This document shows positions 23,703 through 33,535 of a DNA stretch of 61,638 nucleotides, piece by piece. The stretch comes from Bacteroidota bacterium (GTDB lineage: Bacteria > Bacteroidota > Bacteroidia > Chitinophagales > Chitinophagaceae). The stretch's first letter is position 1. Each line of letters begins with the position of its first letter. A program made the position numbers and the translations under genes. The DNA lies in assembly GCA_018266775.1 (NCBI GenBank), contig JAFDZS010000022.1:1-61638 (forward strand), written 5' to 3'. Under the pieces are notes generated by a model. The model saw nothing but the letters and a program-made list of their open reading frames with translations. It did no database searches and was not told the DNA's origin.

Positions 23703-25619
23703 ATGAAAAAAATCAACCTTCTCCTGCTTCTTTTCTTTTTGATGTGCCAGTACCTGCAGGCACAAAATGCCGATTCACTCTGGGTTCGGGAACATTATTA
23801 CAAAATAGAAAAACGCATTCCTGCCCGTGATGGCGTTGGTTTGTTCACCGCTATTTATATTCCGAAAGACAGTACGGAAAAGCACCCGATTCTTTTCAAC
23901 CGCACCCCATACAGTTGCGCCCCTTATGGTGAAGATCAATTCAGTCCGCGGTTATATACCTCTTATTGGTTGAATTATTTGAAAGAAGGGTACATCATTG
24001 CCATACAGGATGTGCGTGGCCGCTGGATGAGTGAAGGCGAATTTGTTGATGTACGTCCCTTCAATCCCAACAAAAAAGGAAAAGAAATTGACGAAGCCAG
24101 TGATACCTACGATGCTATTGACTGGATGGTGAAAAATGTGCCGGGCAATAATCAGCGGGTGGGTGTGTTTGGAATTTCTTATCCGGGTTTTTACAGTACG
24201 ATGGCCGCACTCAGCAATCATCCGGCTTTGAAAGCAGTAAGTCCGCAGGCACCGGTTACGGATTGGTTTATTGGCGACGATTTTCATCACAACGGTGCAT
24301 TTATGCTCATGGATGCATTTAATTTTTACAGCGGCTTTGGTTTGCCACGCCCTGTGCCCACTACGGTTGGTAAAGCAGGCTTTCATACCAGTTCGCAGGA
24401 TAACTATGATTTCTTTTTGAAAACGGGTGCACTAAAAAACTTCAGCCAAATTTTGGGAGACAGTATAGCGTTCTGGACAGATTTAATGAATCACCCCAAT
24501 TACAATGCATGGTGGCAGGCCCGCAACCCAAGAAATTTTGTGACCAACATAAAACCTGCCATGCTGGAAGTGGGCGGCTTATTTGATGCGGAAGATTGTT
24601 TTGGTGCATGGAATTTATACAAAGCCATTGAAGCAAAAAGTAAAAACACTGATAATCGTTTAGTGATGGGCCCCTGGTTTCATGGCGGCTGGGGCGGCAG
24701 AAGCAATGGAGATTATATGGGCAATATCCGCTTTGGAAGTAAAACCAGTGAATACTACCAGCAGCATATTGAAATACCTTTTTTCGATTTCTATTTAAAG
24801 CTGAAAGGCACCGTACATGATATTGCTGAAGCCAACATATTTTTTAGTGGTGCCAACGAATGGAGACAGTTTACGCAATGGCCGCCATCAACCGTAGAAT
24901 ATAAAAATCTTACTATTAAATGGGATGGCGCATTGTCCTTTACTGATGGAAATAATATTTTAAAGCCTGAAGATAAAGCCAGGCGGCCTGAATCGTTTTC
25001 AGAATACATCAGCGACCCTGCACACCCGGTTCCCTATACAGAAGATGTTCACTTCAACAGAACAAGGGAGTACATGACCGATGACCAGCGTTTTGCCAGC
25101 CGCAGGCCGGATGTATTGACTTTTTCTACAGGTGTGCTAACTGAAGATGTTACATTGGCCGGCCCCATTACTGCAGACCTGCAGGTCAGCCTGTCCACCA
25201 CCGATGCAGATTTTGTTGTAAAGCTGATTGACGTTTTTCCTGCTGATTTTAAATACGATGAAACGATTTTTGGTAAAGGCAACGGAAAAGACTACCCGAT
25301 GGGTGGCTACCAAATGCTGGTACGGGGAGAAATTTTCCGTGGCCGTTACAGGAACTCATACGAAAAACCAGAGCCGTTTGTTCCCGGCAAAATCACTGAA
25401 GTGAAATATAATTTGCCGGATGTGGCGCATACATTTAAAAAAGGCCACCAGATCATGATACAGATACAAAGCAGCTGGTTCCCGCTGGCAGACAGGAACC
25501 CGCAGGTGTTTACAGATATCTATCACTGTAATGACAGCGATTTTCAGAAATCCACCATCCGCATCTATCATGATGCACAGCATCCCACAAAATTTATTTT
25601 ACCTATTCTGCATAATTAA
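23703..25619 (+). CDS. Secreted CocE/NonD family hydrolase (first of two)
   Basis: Exported alpha/beta hydrolase of 638 aa (signal peptide about 1-20, ending LQAQ), related to X-Pro dipeptidyl-peptidase and cocaine-esterase type enzymes. The catalytic triad appears as Ser in GISYPG (about 158), Asp in LFDAEDCFG (about 296) and His in GPWFHGGWGG (about 327). A C-terminal jelly-roll domain (about 400-638) is typical of the family. Acyl or peptide substrate unknown. It overlaps the next paralog by 1 nt (TAATG), so both are made from one transcript. Confidence 0.88.
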   Translation: MKKINLLLLLFFLMCQYLQAQNADSLWVREHYYKIEKRIPARDGVGLFTAIYIPKDSTEKHPILFNRTPYSCAPYGEDQFSPRLYTSYWLNYLKEGYIIAIQDVRGRWMSEGEFVDVRPFNPNKKGKEIDEASDTYDAIDWMVKNVPGNNQRVGVFGISYPGFYSTMAALSNHPALKAVSPQAPVTDWFIGDDFHHNGAFMLMDAFNFYSGFGLPRPVPTTVGKAGFHTSSQDNYDFFLKTGALKNFSQILGDSIAFWTDLMNHPNYNAWWQARNPRNFVTNIKPAMLEVGGLFDAEDCFGAWNLYKAIEAKSKNTDNRLVMGPWFHGGWGGRSNGDYMGNIRFGSKTSEYYQQHIEIPFFDFYLKLKGTVHDIAEANIFFSGANEWRQFTQWPPSTVEYKNLTIKWDGALSFTDGNNILKPEDKARRPESFSEYISDPAHPVPYTEDVHFNRTREYMTDDQRFASRRPDVLTFSTGVLTEDVTLAGPITADLQVSLSTTDADFVVKLIDVFPADFKYDETIFGKGNGKDYPMGGYQMLVRGEIFRGRYRNSYEKPEPFVPGKITEVKYNLPDVAHTFKKGHQIMIQIQSSWFPLADRNPQVFTDIYHCNDSDFQKSTIRIYHDAQHPTKFILPILHN

Positions 25620-27475
25620 TGATGAAAAAAATTATTACCGTTTTAAGCAGTCTCATCTGCGTTTTCAGCAGTACTGCACAAACCAATTCAGTAAAAGATA
25701 ATTATACTAAAATGGACACCACTATCACCATGCGTGATGGCGTAAAACTGTATACCGTAATTTATATCCCTAAAGACAATACAGAGCGTTACCCGTTTTT
25801 AATTGAACGAACGCCCTACTCTGCCGGGCCTTATGGCACCAATAATTTTGCAAGGCGCATCGGGCCAAACGAAGCATTGATGAATGAGAAATATATTTTT
25901 GTGTACCAGGATGTGCGTGGCCGTTATATGAGCGAAGGCGTGAACCTTGAAGTAACGCCATACATCCCCAACAAAAAAACAAAGAAAGATGTGGATGAAA
26001 GCAGTGATACTTACGACACTGTTGACTGGCTCCTCAAAAACATTAAAAACAATAATGGCCGTGCAGGCTTGTATGGCATTTCTTATCCGGGTTTTTATGC
26101 CACAGCATCTTTACCGGGTGCTCATCCCGCCATCAGAGCAGTAAGTCCGCAGGCGCCGGTCACAGATGAGTTTATTGGTGACGATGCCAACCATAATGGT
26201 GCTTTTTACCTGCTGGACAATTTTAGCTTCATGAACTTTTTTGATATGGAAAGAAATCGCCCGGTGCAGGATTACGCCAAACCATTATTCATGGCCAACA
26301 GTAAAGATGCGTACCAGTTTTACCTGAAGATGGCCACTATCAAAAACACGAATGGCGCAGCTTATTACAATAACAAAAGTGTAATCTGGAATGAATACCT
26401 GCAGCATGATACGTATGATGCTTACTGGAAAGCAAGGAACATCAGGCCGCATTTAAAAAATATTACGATACCCACTTTAGTAGTGGGCGGATGGTTTGAT
26501 GCAGAAGACCTGTTTGGTGCATTGCATACTTACGAAGCCATAGAAAAACAATCACCCAAAAACAATAATTTTTTAGTGATGGGGCCCTGGACGCATGGCG
26601 CCTGGGCGGGCGGCGACTGGAGCAAGTTTGCCACGCATGATTTTGGAAGCAATACCAGTAAATTTTTCCAGGACAGTTTGCAAACCACTTTCTTCAATTT
26701 CTATTTAAAAGATAAAGGACATTTCAACGCAGCAGAAGCCACTGTATTTGAAACAGGCAGCAACGAATGGAAAAGTTACCCGGTATGGCCCCCACAAAAC
26801 GCACAGCCGGTAAGTTATTATTTCAACCAAAACCACGCACTCACTTTGCAACAACCTGCTGGTAATGGTTATGATGAATACATCAGCGACCCTGCAAAAC
26901 CAGTACCTTACACCAATGGTATTTATGGAAGGCGCAATAATGAATATATGGCAGAAGACCAGCGTTTCGCTGCAGTCCGTCCGGATGTAATCACTTTTGA
27001 GACCCCTGAACTTACACAGGATGTAACATTAAGTGGTGGTATTATTGCAGACTTATTTGTAAGCACCACAGGCACCGATGCGGATTTCATTGTGAAACTG
27101 ATTGATGTGCTGCCGGATAATGAACCCAACATCAAAAATGCTCCGCGTGGCTTTACTATGGCAGGCATGCAGCGTTTGGTGCGTGCAGAAGTAATGCGGG
27201 GCAAATTCAGGAACAGTTATGAAAAACCTGAAGCATTTGTACCCAATCAAATCAGCGAAGTAAAATTTAACCTGAACGATGTGGCACACACTTTTAAAAA
27301 AGGGCATAAAATTATGGTGCAGGTGCAAAGCAGTTGGTTCCCTTTGATAGACAGGAATCCACAACAATTCATGCGTATACCTGATGCTGAAGAAAAGGAT
27401 TTTCAAAAAGCAACTATCAGCATATTTCATAATGCCGCCAATGCCAGTAAAATAATACTGCCTGTTTTGCAATAG
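25619..27475 (+). CDS. Secreted CocE/NonD family hydrolase (second of two)
   Basis: Paralog of the preceding enzyme, 618 aa, with signal peptide (about 1-20). The triad is Ser in GISYPG (about 155), Asp in WFDAEDLFG (about 294) and His in GPWTHGAWAGG (about 325), and the same C-terminal jelly-roll is present. Many blocks are shared with the first copy (VYQDVRGRYMSEG, SPQAPVTDEFIGDD, FKKGHKIMVQVQSSWFP), so this is an old tandem duplication that has diverged. The start may be 25619 or 25622 (ATGATG). The GH20 gene follows after 45 nt, suggesting one secreted-hydrolase operon. Confidence 0.88.
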   Translation: MMKKIITVLSSLICVFSSTAQTNSVKDNYTKMDTTITMRDGVKLYTVIYIPKDNTERYPFLIERTPYSAGPYGTNNFARRIGPNEALMNEKYIFVYQDVRGRYMSEGVNLEVTPYIPNKKTKKDVDESSDTYDTVDWLLKNIKNNNGRAGLYGISYPGFYATASLPGAHPAIRAVSPQAPVTDEFIGDDANHNGAFYLLDNFSFMNFFDMERNRPVQDYAKPLFMANSKDAYQFYLKMATIKNTNGAAYYNNKSVIWNEYLQHDTYDAYWKARNIRPHLKNITIPTLVVGGWFDAEDLFGALHTYEAIEKQSPKNNNFLVMGPWTHGAWAGGDWSKFATHDFGSNTSKFFQDSLQTTFFNFYLKDKGHFNAAEATVFETGSNEWKSYPVWPPQNAQPVSYYFNQNHALTLQQPAGNGYDEYISDPAKPVPYTNGIYGRRNNEYMAEDQRFAAVRPDVITFETPELTQDVTLSGGIIADLFVSTTGTDADFIVKLIDVLPDNEPNIKNAPRGFTMAGMQRLVRAEVMRGKFRNSYEKPEAFVPNQISEVKFNLNDVAHTFKKGHKIMVQVQSSWFPLIDRNPQQFMRIPDAEEKDFQKATISIFHNAANASKIILPVLQ

Positions 27476-27520
27476 GCATATAAAAATGTATTTCAATACA
27501 CTTATCCTAAACATGTTTGT

Positions 27521-29821
27521 ATGAAACAATTGCTCTCTGTTGTATGTTTATTGCTTTGCGCTGCTTTTTTAAAAGCACAAAACCCGGTTAATATTACACC
27601 AACGCCGGTTTCGGTGAAGGTGGGCAAAAGCACAGTGGCCATCAGCCAGAACACCACTATCGTACTGTTAGGCAGTGGTCTGGAAAAATGCAGTATTGCA
27701 CTGAATGATTATTTATGGTCGAACTATGGCATTAAACTAAAAACGGCTAAAAAAAGAACCAGCAATAATGTTATTGTTTTGAATGTTGAACGCATGGATG
27801 GTATAATACCTGGTTCTTATCACCTCACTGCCGATAAAAAGGGCGTATATATTACCGGAGATAATGAACAGGGTGTATTTTATGGCATTCAAACATTAAC
27901 CCAGTTATTGCCTACTTACAAAGCAACTGTCTCCAACCAGGTATTTCCATTACGTATACCCGAAGTTGATATTTACGACTTCCCCCGTTTTGCTTACCGT
28001 GGCATGCACCTGGATGTGGGGCGTCATTTCTTTCCGGTATCTTTTATCAAAAAATATATTGATTACCTCGCAGCGTATAAATACAATACTTTTCATTGGC
28101 ACCTTACGGAAGACCAGGGCTGGCGTATTGAAATCAAAAAATATCCACTGCTGACCAAAGTGGGCGGTTGCAGGGCTCAAACCCTGGTGGGGCGCTACGG
28201 CAGCAACAAATATGATGGCAAAAAATATTGTGGTTTCTATACCCAGGAGCAGATCAAAGAAGTGGTGAAATATGCAGCAGATCATTACATCACCATCATT
28301 CCTGAAATTGAAATGCCGGGGCACAGCATGGCCGCATTAGCCAGCTACCCTTATTTAGGTTGTACCAAAGGCCCCTACAAAACTTTTGAAACCTGGGGCG
28401 TGATTGATGATGTGTATTGCGCCGGCAACGACAGTACGTTTACTTTTCTTGAAAATGTTTTAGATGAAGTGATGCAGTTATTCCCTTCCAAATATATTCA
28501 TATTGGTGGTGATGAATGCCCGAAAGAAAGATGGAAACAATGCCCGCTTTGCCAGAAGAGAATGCAGGATGAGCACCTGAAAGATGAACATGCGTTGCAG
28601 AGTTATTTCATCAACCGCATTGAAAAATATTTAAATAGTAAAGGCAGAAATATCATTGGCTGGGATGAAATTCTCGAAGGCGGTCTTGCTCCCAACGCCA
28701 CCGTAATGAGCTGGCGTGGCGAAGAAGGCGGTATTGAAGCAGCCAAACAAAATCATGATGTCATCATGACGCCGGGCAGTCACTGTTATCTCGATCACAG
28801 CCAGAGTAAGAATGAAGACAGTTTAACCATTGGCGGATATTTGCCATTGGATAAAGTGTACAGTTATGAGCCCGTTCCCGCAGCATTAGATGCAGCACAG
28901 GCCAAACATATTTTAGGCGCACAGGGCAATGTGTGGACGGAATATATGGACAACACAAAGAAAGTGGAATACATGATCTTTCCGCGTATGATGGCACTGA
29001 GTGAAGTGTTATGGAGCCCGAAGGAAAAACGTAACTGGAATGATTTTGAAAGACGGATTCCCGGTATTTTCGACAGGTTAGACCAGCAGTATGTAAACTA
29101 CAGTAAAGCGTATTTCGATCTTAAGGCAACTGTTGTTCCTTCCCCAGATAATACCAGTGTATTATGGAAGCTGGAGAGTAAAAATCCGGAAGGCATAATC
29201 AAAGTGGCTCCTACTGCATACAGTAGTGAACTACAGGATTATGTAAACCCAATTCTTATTAATAATGACATCACAAAAACCGGGTACTTAATGGTCAAAG
29301 AAAAATTAATGAGCCCGGTTTCACAATCATTTCATTTCAATAAAGCCACCGGCAAAAAAATAACATTGGTGAATGAGCCTGCTAAAAATTATCCGGGTGA
29401 TGGTGCGTTTACATTAGTGAATGGCGTACAAAATGAAAAGGGTTTGGCCAGGAGCAATGAATTCCTCGGCTTTAATGGTAAAGACCTTGACGCTACCATT
29501 GACCTCGGCCAATTAACAGATGTCAAATCGGTAACACTCCACTTTTTTGAACAACAGGGAAGCTGGATCTATGCACCTTCACAATTCGCAGTTCAATACT
29601 TGTACAGTTTGGATACTGATGAAAAAGCCATTATGCGGCCTGTAAAAATGGATACCATTGATATTCCCTCAGGAAAAGGATTGAACAAGATGACGATCAG
29701 CACCAACCAGAACTGCAGGTACATTCACATCATTGCAAAAAATTTTGGAACGATACCATCGGGAAATCCCGGTGCAGGAAATCCTGCGTGGTTGTTTGTG
29801 GATGAGATTGAAGTGGAGTGA
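27521..29821 (+). CDS. Beta-N-acetylhexosaminidase, GH20
   Basis: Secreted glycosidase of 766 aa that removes terminal N-acetylglucosamine or N-acetylgalactosamine residues. Order: signal peptide (about 1-19), GH20b-like N-terminal domain (about 22-145), then the GH20 TIM barrel starting at DFPRFAYRGMHLDVGRHFF. The catalytic Asp-Glu pair is in HIGGDECPKERW (about 331-332). The barrel is followed by a C-terminal beta-sandwich (about 535-766) with NEFLGFNGKDLDATIDLG, resembling a F5/8 carbohydrate-binding domain. Together with the downstream fucosidase it suggests use of fucosylated amino-sugar glycans. Confidence 0.93.
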   Translation: MKQLLSVVCLLLCAAFLKAQNPVNITPTPVSVKVGKSTVAISQNTTIVLLGSGLEKCSIALNDYLWSNYGIKLKTAKKRTSNNVIVLNVERMDGIIPGSYHLTADKKGVYITGDNEQGVFYGIQTLTQLLPTYKATVSNQVFPLRIPEVDIYDFPRFAYRGMHLDVGRHFFPVSFIKKYIDYLAAYKYNTFHWHLTEDQGWRIEIKKYPLLTKVGGCRAQTLVGRYGSNKYDGKKYCGFYTQEQIKEVVKYAADHYITIIPEIEMPGHSMAALASYPYLGCTKGPYKTFETWGVIDDVYCAGNDSTFTFLENVLDEVMQLFPSKYIHIGGDECPKERWKQCPLCQKRMQDEHLKDEHALQSYFINRIEKYLNSKGRNIIGWDEILEGGLAPNATVMSWRGEEGGIEAAKQNHDVIMTPGSHCYLDHSQSKNEDSLTIGGYLPLDKVYSYEPVPAALDAAQAKHILGAQGNVWTEYMDNTKKVEYMIFPRMMALSEVLWSPKEKRNWNDFERRIPGIFDRLDQQYVNYSKAYFDLKATVVPSPDNTSVLWKLESKNPEGIIKVAPTAYSSELQDYVNPILINNDITKTGYLMVKEKLMSPVSQSFHFNKATGKKITLVNEPAKNYPGDGAFTLVNGVQNEKGLARSNEFLGFNGKDLDATIDLGQLTDVKSVTLHFFEQQGSWIYAPSQFAVQYLYSLDTDEKAIMRPVKMDTIDIPSGKGLNKMTISTNQNCRYIHIIAKNFGTIPSGNPGAGNPAWLFVDEIEVE

Positions 29822-29951
29822 GAAACATGGTCTGACGTCCGCGTCTGACCATGGAGAAAGGATGACACGCAGAGGAGAATGGTCTGACGTCGGCGTCTGA
29901 CCACAGAAGAAGTTTTCAACAACAAAAAAGAAAATTAATATCAACAGCTCA
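29822..29951. repeat. Two GGTCTGACG palindromes
   Basis: Palindromes GGTCTGACG-N4-CGTCTGACC lie at 29829-29850 and 29881-29902, separated by GATGACACGCAGAGGAGAA. Each has a single central T-T mismatch. They belong to the family also found at 16-37 and 51795-52079 (with GATC instead of GGTC ends). They may act as structured spacer RNA between the two glycosidase genes. Confidence 0.7.
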
Positions 29952-31412
29952 ATGTATAAAACAATGCTTCGTTTTCTTGTTCCAGTATGTTCATTATTGG
30001 TGATGACCATTACCACCAATGCACAGCAGCATTACATCCCTCCTGCTGATTCTCTTGTAATAAAAAAATTATCGCAATGGCAGGACTGGAAATTTGGTTT
30101 ACTGATGCATTGGGGTACCTACAGTCAATGGGGTGTGGTGGAAAGCTGGAGTATTTGCCCGGAAGATGAAGGCTGGACACAAAGAAAACCAGAGCATGGC
30201 ACCACCTACAACGCCTATAAGACCAATTATGAAAACCTGCAGCACAGTTTCAATCCCACCCAATTCGACCCGGATAAATGGGCAGCGGCTGCACAATACG
30301 CCGGAATGAAATATGTCGTCTTCACCACCAAACATCATGATGGATTCTGCATGTTCGATACCAAGCAAACCGATTACAAAATAACGTCAACGGCTACACC
30401 GTTTTCATCTAACCCAAAATCCAACGTTGCCAAAGAAATTTTTAAATCCTTTCGTGCAAAAGGATTTGCCACCGGTGCGTATTTCAGCAAACCCGACTGG
30501 CATATTGACAATTACTGGTGGCCTTATTTTCCGCCTAAAGACAGAAATGTAAACTACGATCCCGCTAAATATCCGCAGCGCTGGCAGGCGTTCAAAGATT
30601 TTACTTATAACCAGATCAAAGAATTAATGAATGGTGATTACGGGAAGATGGATATACTTTGGCTGGATGGAGGCTGGGTGCGCCCGAAATACACCATCGA
30701 TACTGCAATAGAATGGCAGCGCACTATTCCCTACAACCAGGATATTGATATGGCAAAAATTGCTGGCATGGCAAGAAGTTATCAACCCGGTTTATTAGTG
30801 GTTGACCGCAGCGTGGGTTATGAATATGAAAACTATGTAACACCGGAACAGGAAATCCCCAACAAGCTGTTGCCTTACCCCTGGGAAACCTGTATGACGA
30901 TGGCTACCAGTTGGAGTTATGTACCACATGATCATTACAAATCCACGAATGAGCTCATTCATACTTTGGTAAAAATTGTTGGAACCGGGGGCAATTTATT
31001 ATTAAACATCGGCCCTGATGCTAATGGTGAATGGGATACTGCAGCATACAACCGCTTAAAAGAAATAGGCGACTGGATGAAGATCAACAGTGAAGCTATT
31101 TACAATACCCGTGCATTGCCCGGATGGGCAAATAATGAAGTGTATTTTACCATGGCCAAAGACAGCAGTGCCGGTTATGTCTTGTTGTTTTTAAAAGAAG
31201 GGCAACAGGAGTTAGCTGCCGGAACAATACCGATTCCCGACCATTTTAATGGACGTTTTAAACATGCGCAGGTGCTGGGCACCAAAACAAAGCTGAACTT
31301 ACAAAAAATGACAATGAAAAATAATGATGATGCACAGTTACTGCTACCCATTAAGGAACATTTTTCCTGTTCCGGACTTAAACACGCCATTGTTTTTAAA
31401 CTCACCCGGTAA
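29952..31412 (+). CDS. Alpha-L-fucosidase, GH29
   Basis: Secreted glycosidase of 486 aa that releases alpha-linked L-fucose. The signal peptide covers about 1-24 (ending TNAQ). The TIM barrel shows the family motifs FGLLMHWGTYSQWG near 48, KYVVFTTKHHDGFCMFDT near 122, and ILWLDGGW near 237, where the aspartate (about 238) is the nucleophile position. TGGNLLLNIGPDANG near 345 is the usual end of the barrel. A short beta domain closes the protein. It probably works with the upstream hexosaminidase. Confidence 0.92.
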   Translation: MYKTMLRFLVPVCSLLVMTITTNAQQHYIPPADSLVIKKLSQWQDWKFGLLMHWGTYSQWGVVESWSICPEDEGWTQRKPEHGTTYNAYKTNYENLQHSFNPTQFDPDKWAAAAQYAGMKYVVFTTKHHDGFCMFDTKQTDYKITSTATPFSSNPKSNVAKEIFKSFRAKGFATGAYFSKPDWHIDNYWWPYFPPKDRNVNYDPAKYPQRWQAFKDFTYNQIKELMNGDYGKMDILWLDGGWVRPKYTIDTAIEWQRTIPYNQDIDMAKIAGMARSYQPGLLVVDRSVGYEYENYVTPEQEIPNKLLPYPWETCMTMATSWSYVPHDHYKSTNELIHTLVKIVGTGGNLLLNIGPDANGEWDTAAYNRLKEIGDWMKINSEAIYNTRALPGWANNEVYFTMAKDSSAGYVLLFLKEGQQELAAGTIPIPDHFNGRFKHAQVLGTKTKLNLQKMTMKNNDDAQLLLPIKEHFSCSGLKHAIVFKLTR

Positions 31413-31529
31413 ACTATCCGCCAGGCATTAAAATAATCCATCATTACAGTAAAAAACTACTGTAAACACTGATTGAAATTACCCATGGTGTAAACTGTTT
31501 TTAGTTATCTTCGCTAAAATTTATCTATC

Positions 31530-32741
31530 ATGAATCTTCACGAGTACCAGGCCAAGCAATTATTAAAAAAGTTTAATGTTCCCGTGCAGGAAGGCATTCC
31601 CTGCAGCACCCCCGGCGAAGCTGAAGAAGCTTACCGCCAGATTCATACACAATATGGCAGCAAGTTTGCCGTAGTGAAAGCCCAGATCCATGCCGGCGGA
31701 AGGGGCAAAGGAAAAATCGTTGGTACAGAACAACGTGGCGTTGCCGTTGGTAAAAGCGCCGAAGACGTTAAGAATATTGCACAAACCATTTTAGGCGGTA
31801 CACTCGTAACACTGCAAACCGGCCCTGCCGGTAAAGTGGTAAACAAAGTGCTTGTTGCACAGGATGTATATTATGAAGGACCCAACCCGGTAAAAGAATT
31901 TTATCTTTCTATATTGATGGACAGGAGCAAAGGACAAAATGTAGTGATGTACAGTACAGAAGGCGGTGTAAACATTGAAGATGTGGCACACGATACGCCA
32001 GAAAAAATATTTAAAGAATGGGTGCATCCCAGTGGTGGTTTACAGGGATTCCAGGCAAGAAAGATTGCATTTAACCTGGGCTTAAGCGGTGATGCTTTTA
32101 AAAACTGTGTAAAATTTGTAACCAATTTATACAATGCGTATGTAGGTTTGGATTGCGGTATGCTTGAAATCAACCCGCTGTTTAAAACCAGCGATGATAA
32201 GATCATTGCAGTGGATTGTAAAATGAACATTGATGACAACGCACTCATGCGCCACGCAGAACTGGCCGCAATGAGAGACATCAGCGAAGAAGATCCAACC
32301 GAAGTGGAAGCCGGTAAGTTTAACCTCAACTTTGTAAAATTAGACGGCAACGTAGGTTGCATGGTAAATGGTGCAGGTTTGGCAATGGCTACCATGGATA
32401 TGATCAAATTAAGTGGTGGCGACCCTGCCAACTTCCTGGACGTAGGCGGTACTGCCAATGCACAAACTGTTGAAGCTGGCTTCCGTATTATTTTAAAAGA
32501 CCCGAAAGTAAAAGCTATCCTGATTAATATTTTTGGTGGTATTGTGCGTTGTGATCGTGTAGCCCAGGGCGTTATTGATGCTTACCAGAGTATTGGCAAC
32601 ATCAGTATCCCTATTATTGTACGCCTGCAGGGCACTAATGCCGATGTTGCAAAAAAACTGATTGATGACAGCGGACTGAAAGTACAAAGTGCCATCTTAT
32701 TAAGCGAAGCTGCAGCCTTAGTAAATAAGGCGGTAGCGTAA
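31530..32741 (+). CDS. sucC: Succinyl-CoA ligase (ADP-forming), beta subunit
   Basis: TCA-cycle enzyme subunit of 403 aa; with SucD it interconverts succinyl-CoA and succinate while making ATP or GTP. ATP-grasp domain at the N-terminus (MNLHEYQAKQLLKKF, then KAQIHAGGRGKGK), metal- and nucleotide-binding ECVN-equivalent DCGMLEINPLF, and the C-terminal ligase domain with NFLDVGGTANAQ and FGGIVRCDRVAQG. The sucD partner is not in the window. A TATCTTCG box (31506-31513), one mismatch from the -7 consensus, lies 16 nt upstream, and a terminator follows. Confidence 0.95.
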   Translation: MNLHEYQAKQLLKKFNVPVQEGIPCSTPGEAEEAYRQIHTQYGSKFAVVKAQIHAGGRGKGKIVGTEQRGVAVGKSAEDVKNIAQTILGGTLVTLQTGPAGKVVNKVLVAQDVYYEGPNPVKEFYLSILMDRSKGQNVVMYSTEGGVNIEDVAHDTPEKIFKEWVHPSGGLQGFQARKIAFNLGLSGDAFKNCVKFVTNLYNAYVGLDCGMLEINPLFKTSDDKIIAVDCKMNIDDNALMRHAELAAMRDISEEDPTEVEAGKFNLNFVKLDGNVGCMVNGAGLAMATMDMIKLSGGDPANFLDVGGTANAQTVEAGFRIILKDPKVKAILINIFGGIVRCDRVAQGVIDAYQSIGNISIPIIVRLQGTNADVAKKLIDDSGLKVQSAILLSEAAALVNKAVA

Positions 32742-32781
32742 ACATACATTTTTTTGATTTTTGTAACCAAACAAACAACAG

Positions 32782-32809
32782 TCCTGCCCGCAAAGGCAGG
32801 ATTTTTTTT
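32782..32809 (+). terminator. Intrinsic terminator after sucC
   Basis: Arms TCCTGCC (32782-32788) and GGCAGGA (32795-32801) pair perfectly around CGCAAA, followed by eight T. Confidence 0.88.
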
Positions 32810-32820
32810 GCAGCATAATT

Positions 32821-33483
32821 ATGGAAGAAGAATATTATCGTGAGTTAGCATCACAATTGCGGCAGCCACATGGTGACCATGCCCCTGCAATTGGTGAATG
32901 GATGAACCGGGGAAATATCCGGATTAACCTTGATACGATTGCTGCTGTAAAGGCTTTGCCGGGAACAAACATCCTGGAGATAGGAATGGGTAACGGCTTT
33001 TTTATAGGCGAATTGTTCAAAGATAATACAAGCCTTCGCTATACAGGTTGTGATTTTTCTGAGTTGATGGTGCAAGAGGCCCAAAGGCTTAATGCAGAGT
33101 TTGTACAAAAAGGTTTGGCCAGGTTTATTGATGGCAATGCATCAGCACTCCCATTTCCATCATATACTTTTCATACCGTCTATACGGTTAACACACTCTA
33201 CTTCTGGGATGAGCCCACCGCAATTGCCGGCGAAATAAAACGGGTATTACAACCGGGCGGGCACCTTGTGCTAACGATAAGGCCAAAACGCCTGATGAAA
33301 AATTATCCTTTCACGCAATATGGCTTTACTATGTACGATAAGGAAGCTGCTGTGCAATTATTGAAAAAGAATGGATTTACCATTACCAGCGCAGTTGAAA
33401 ACCATGAACCGGATTTTGAAGTGAATGGTGTAATGGTACCTGTGGAAAATATCATCGTTGTTGCAGCTGCAACAACGATGTAA
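32821..33483 (+). CDS. Class I SAM-dependent methyltransferase
   Basis: Cytosolic methyltransferase of 220 aa of the Methyltransf_11 type. The SAM-binding loop is ILEIGMGNGFFIGEL (about 51-65), followed by DFSELMVQEA, the DGNASALPFPSYTF segment typical of ubiquinone/sterol-type enzymes, and LQPGGHLVLTIRPK. The acceptor cannot be told. The stop codon ends 1 nt before a perfect 19-bp inverted repeat that separates it from the convergent ATPase-nuclease gene. The protein appears complete, so that element did not disrupt it. Confidence 0.85.
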   Translation: MEEEYYRELASQLRQPHGDHAPAIGEWMNRGNIRINLDTIAAVKALPGTNILEIGMGNGFFIGELFKDNTSLRYTGCDFSELMVQEAQRLNAEFVQKGLARFIDGNASALPFPSYTFHTVYTVNTLYFWDEPTAIAGEIKRVLQPGGHLVLTIRPKRLMKNYPFTQYGFTMYDKEAAVQLLKKNGFTITSAVENHEPDFEVNGVMVPVENIIVVAAATTM

Positions 33484-33484
33484 A

Positions 33485-33535
33485 AATATCCGGAGCCAAA
33501 ACTGGTAAAAAAAGTGAGTTTTGGCTCCGGATATT
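33485..33535. repeat. Perfect 19-bp inverted repeat at the 3' side of the ATPase-nuclease gene
   Basis: Arms at 33485-33503 and 33517-33535 are exact reverse complements (core AGCCAAAACT / AGTTTTGGCT, outer part AATATCCGG). They are separated by 13 nt. The right arm overlaps the stop codon of the minus-strand gene. It can act as a bidirectional terminator, but the same core with the same 13-nt spacing recurs twice at the other end of the gene. Confidence 0.85.
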
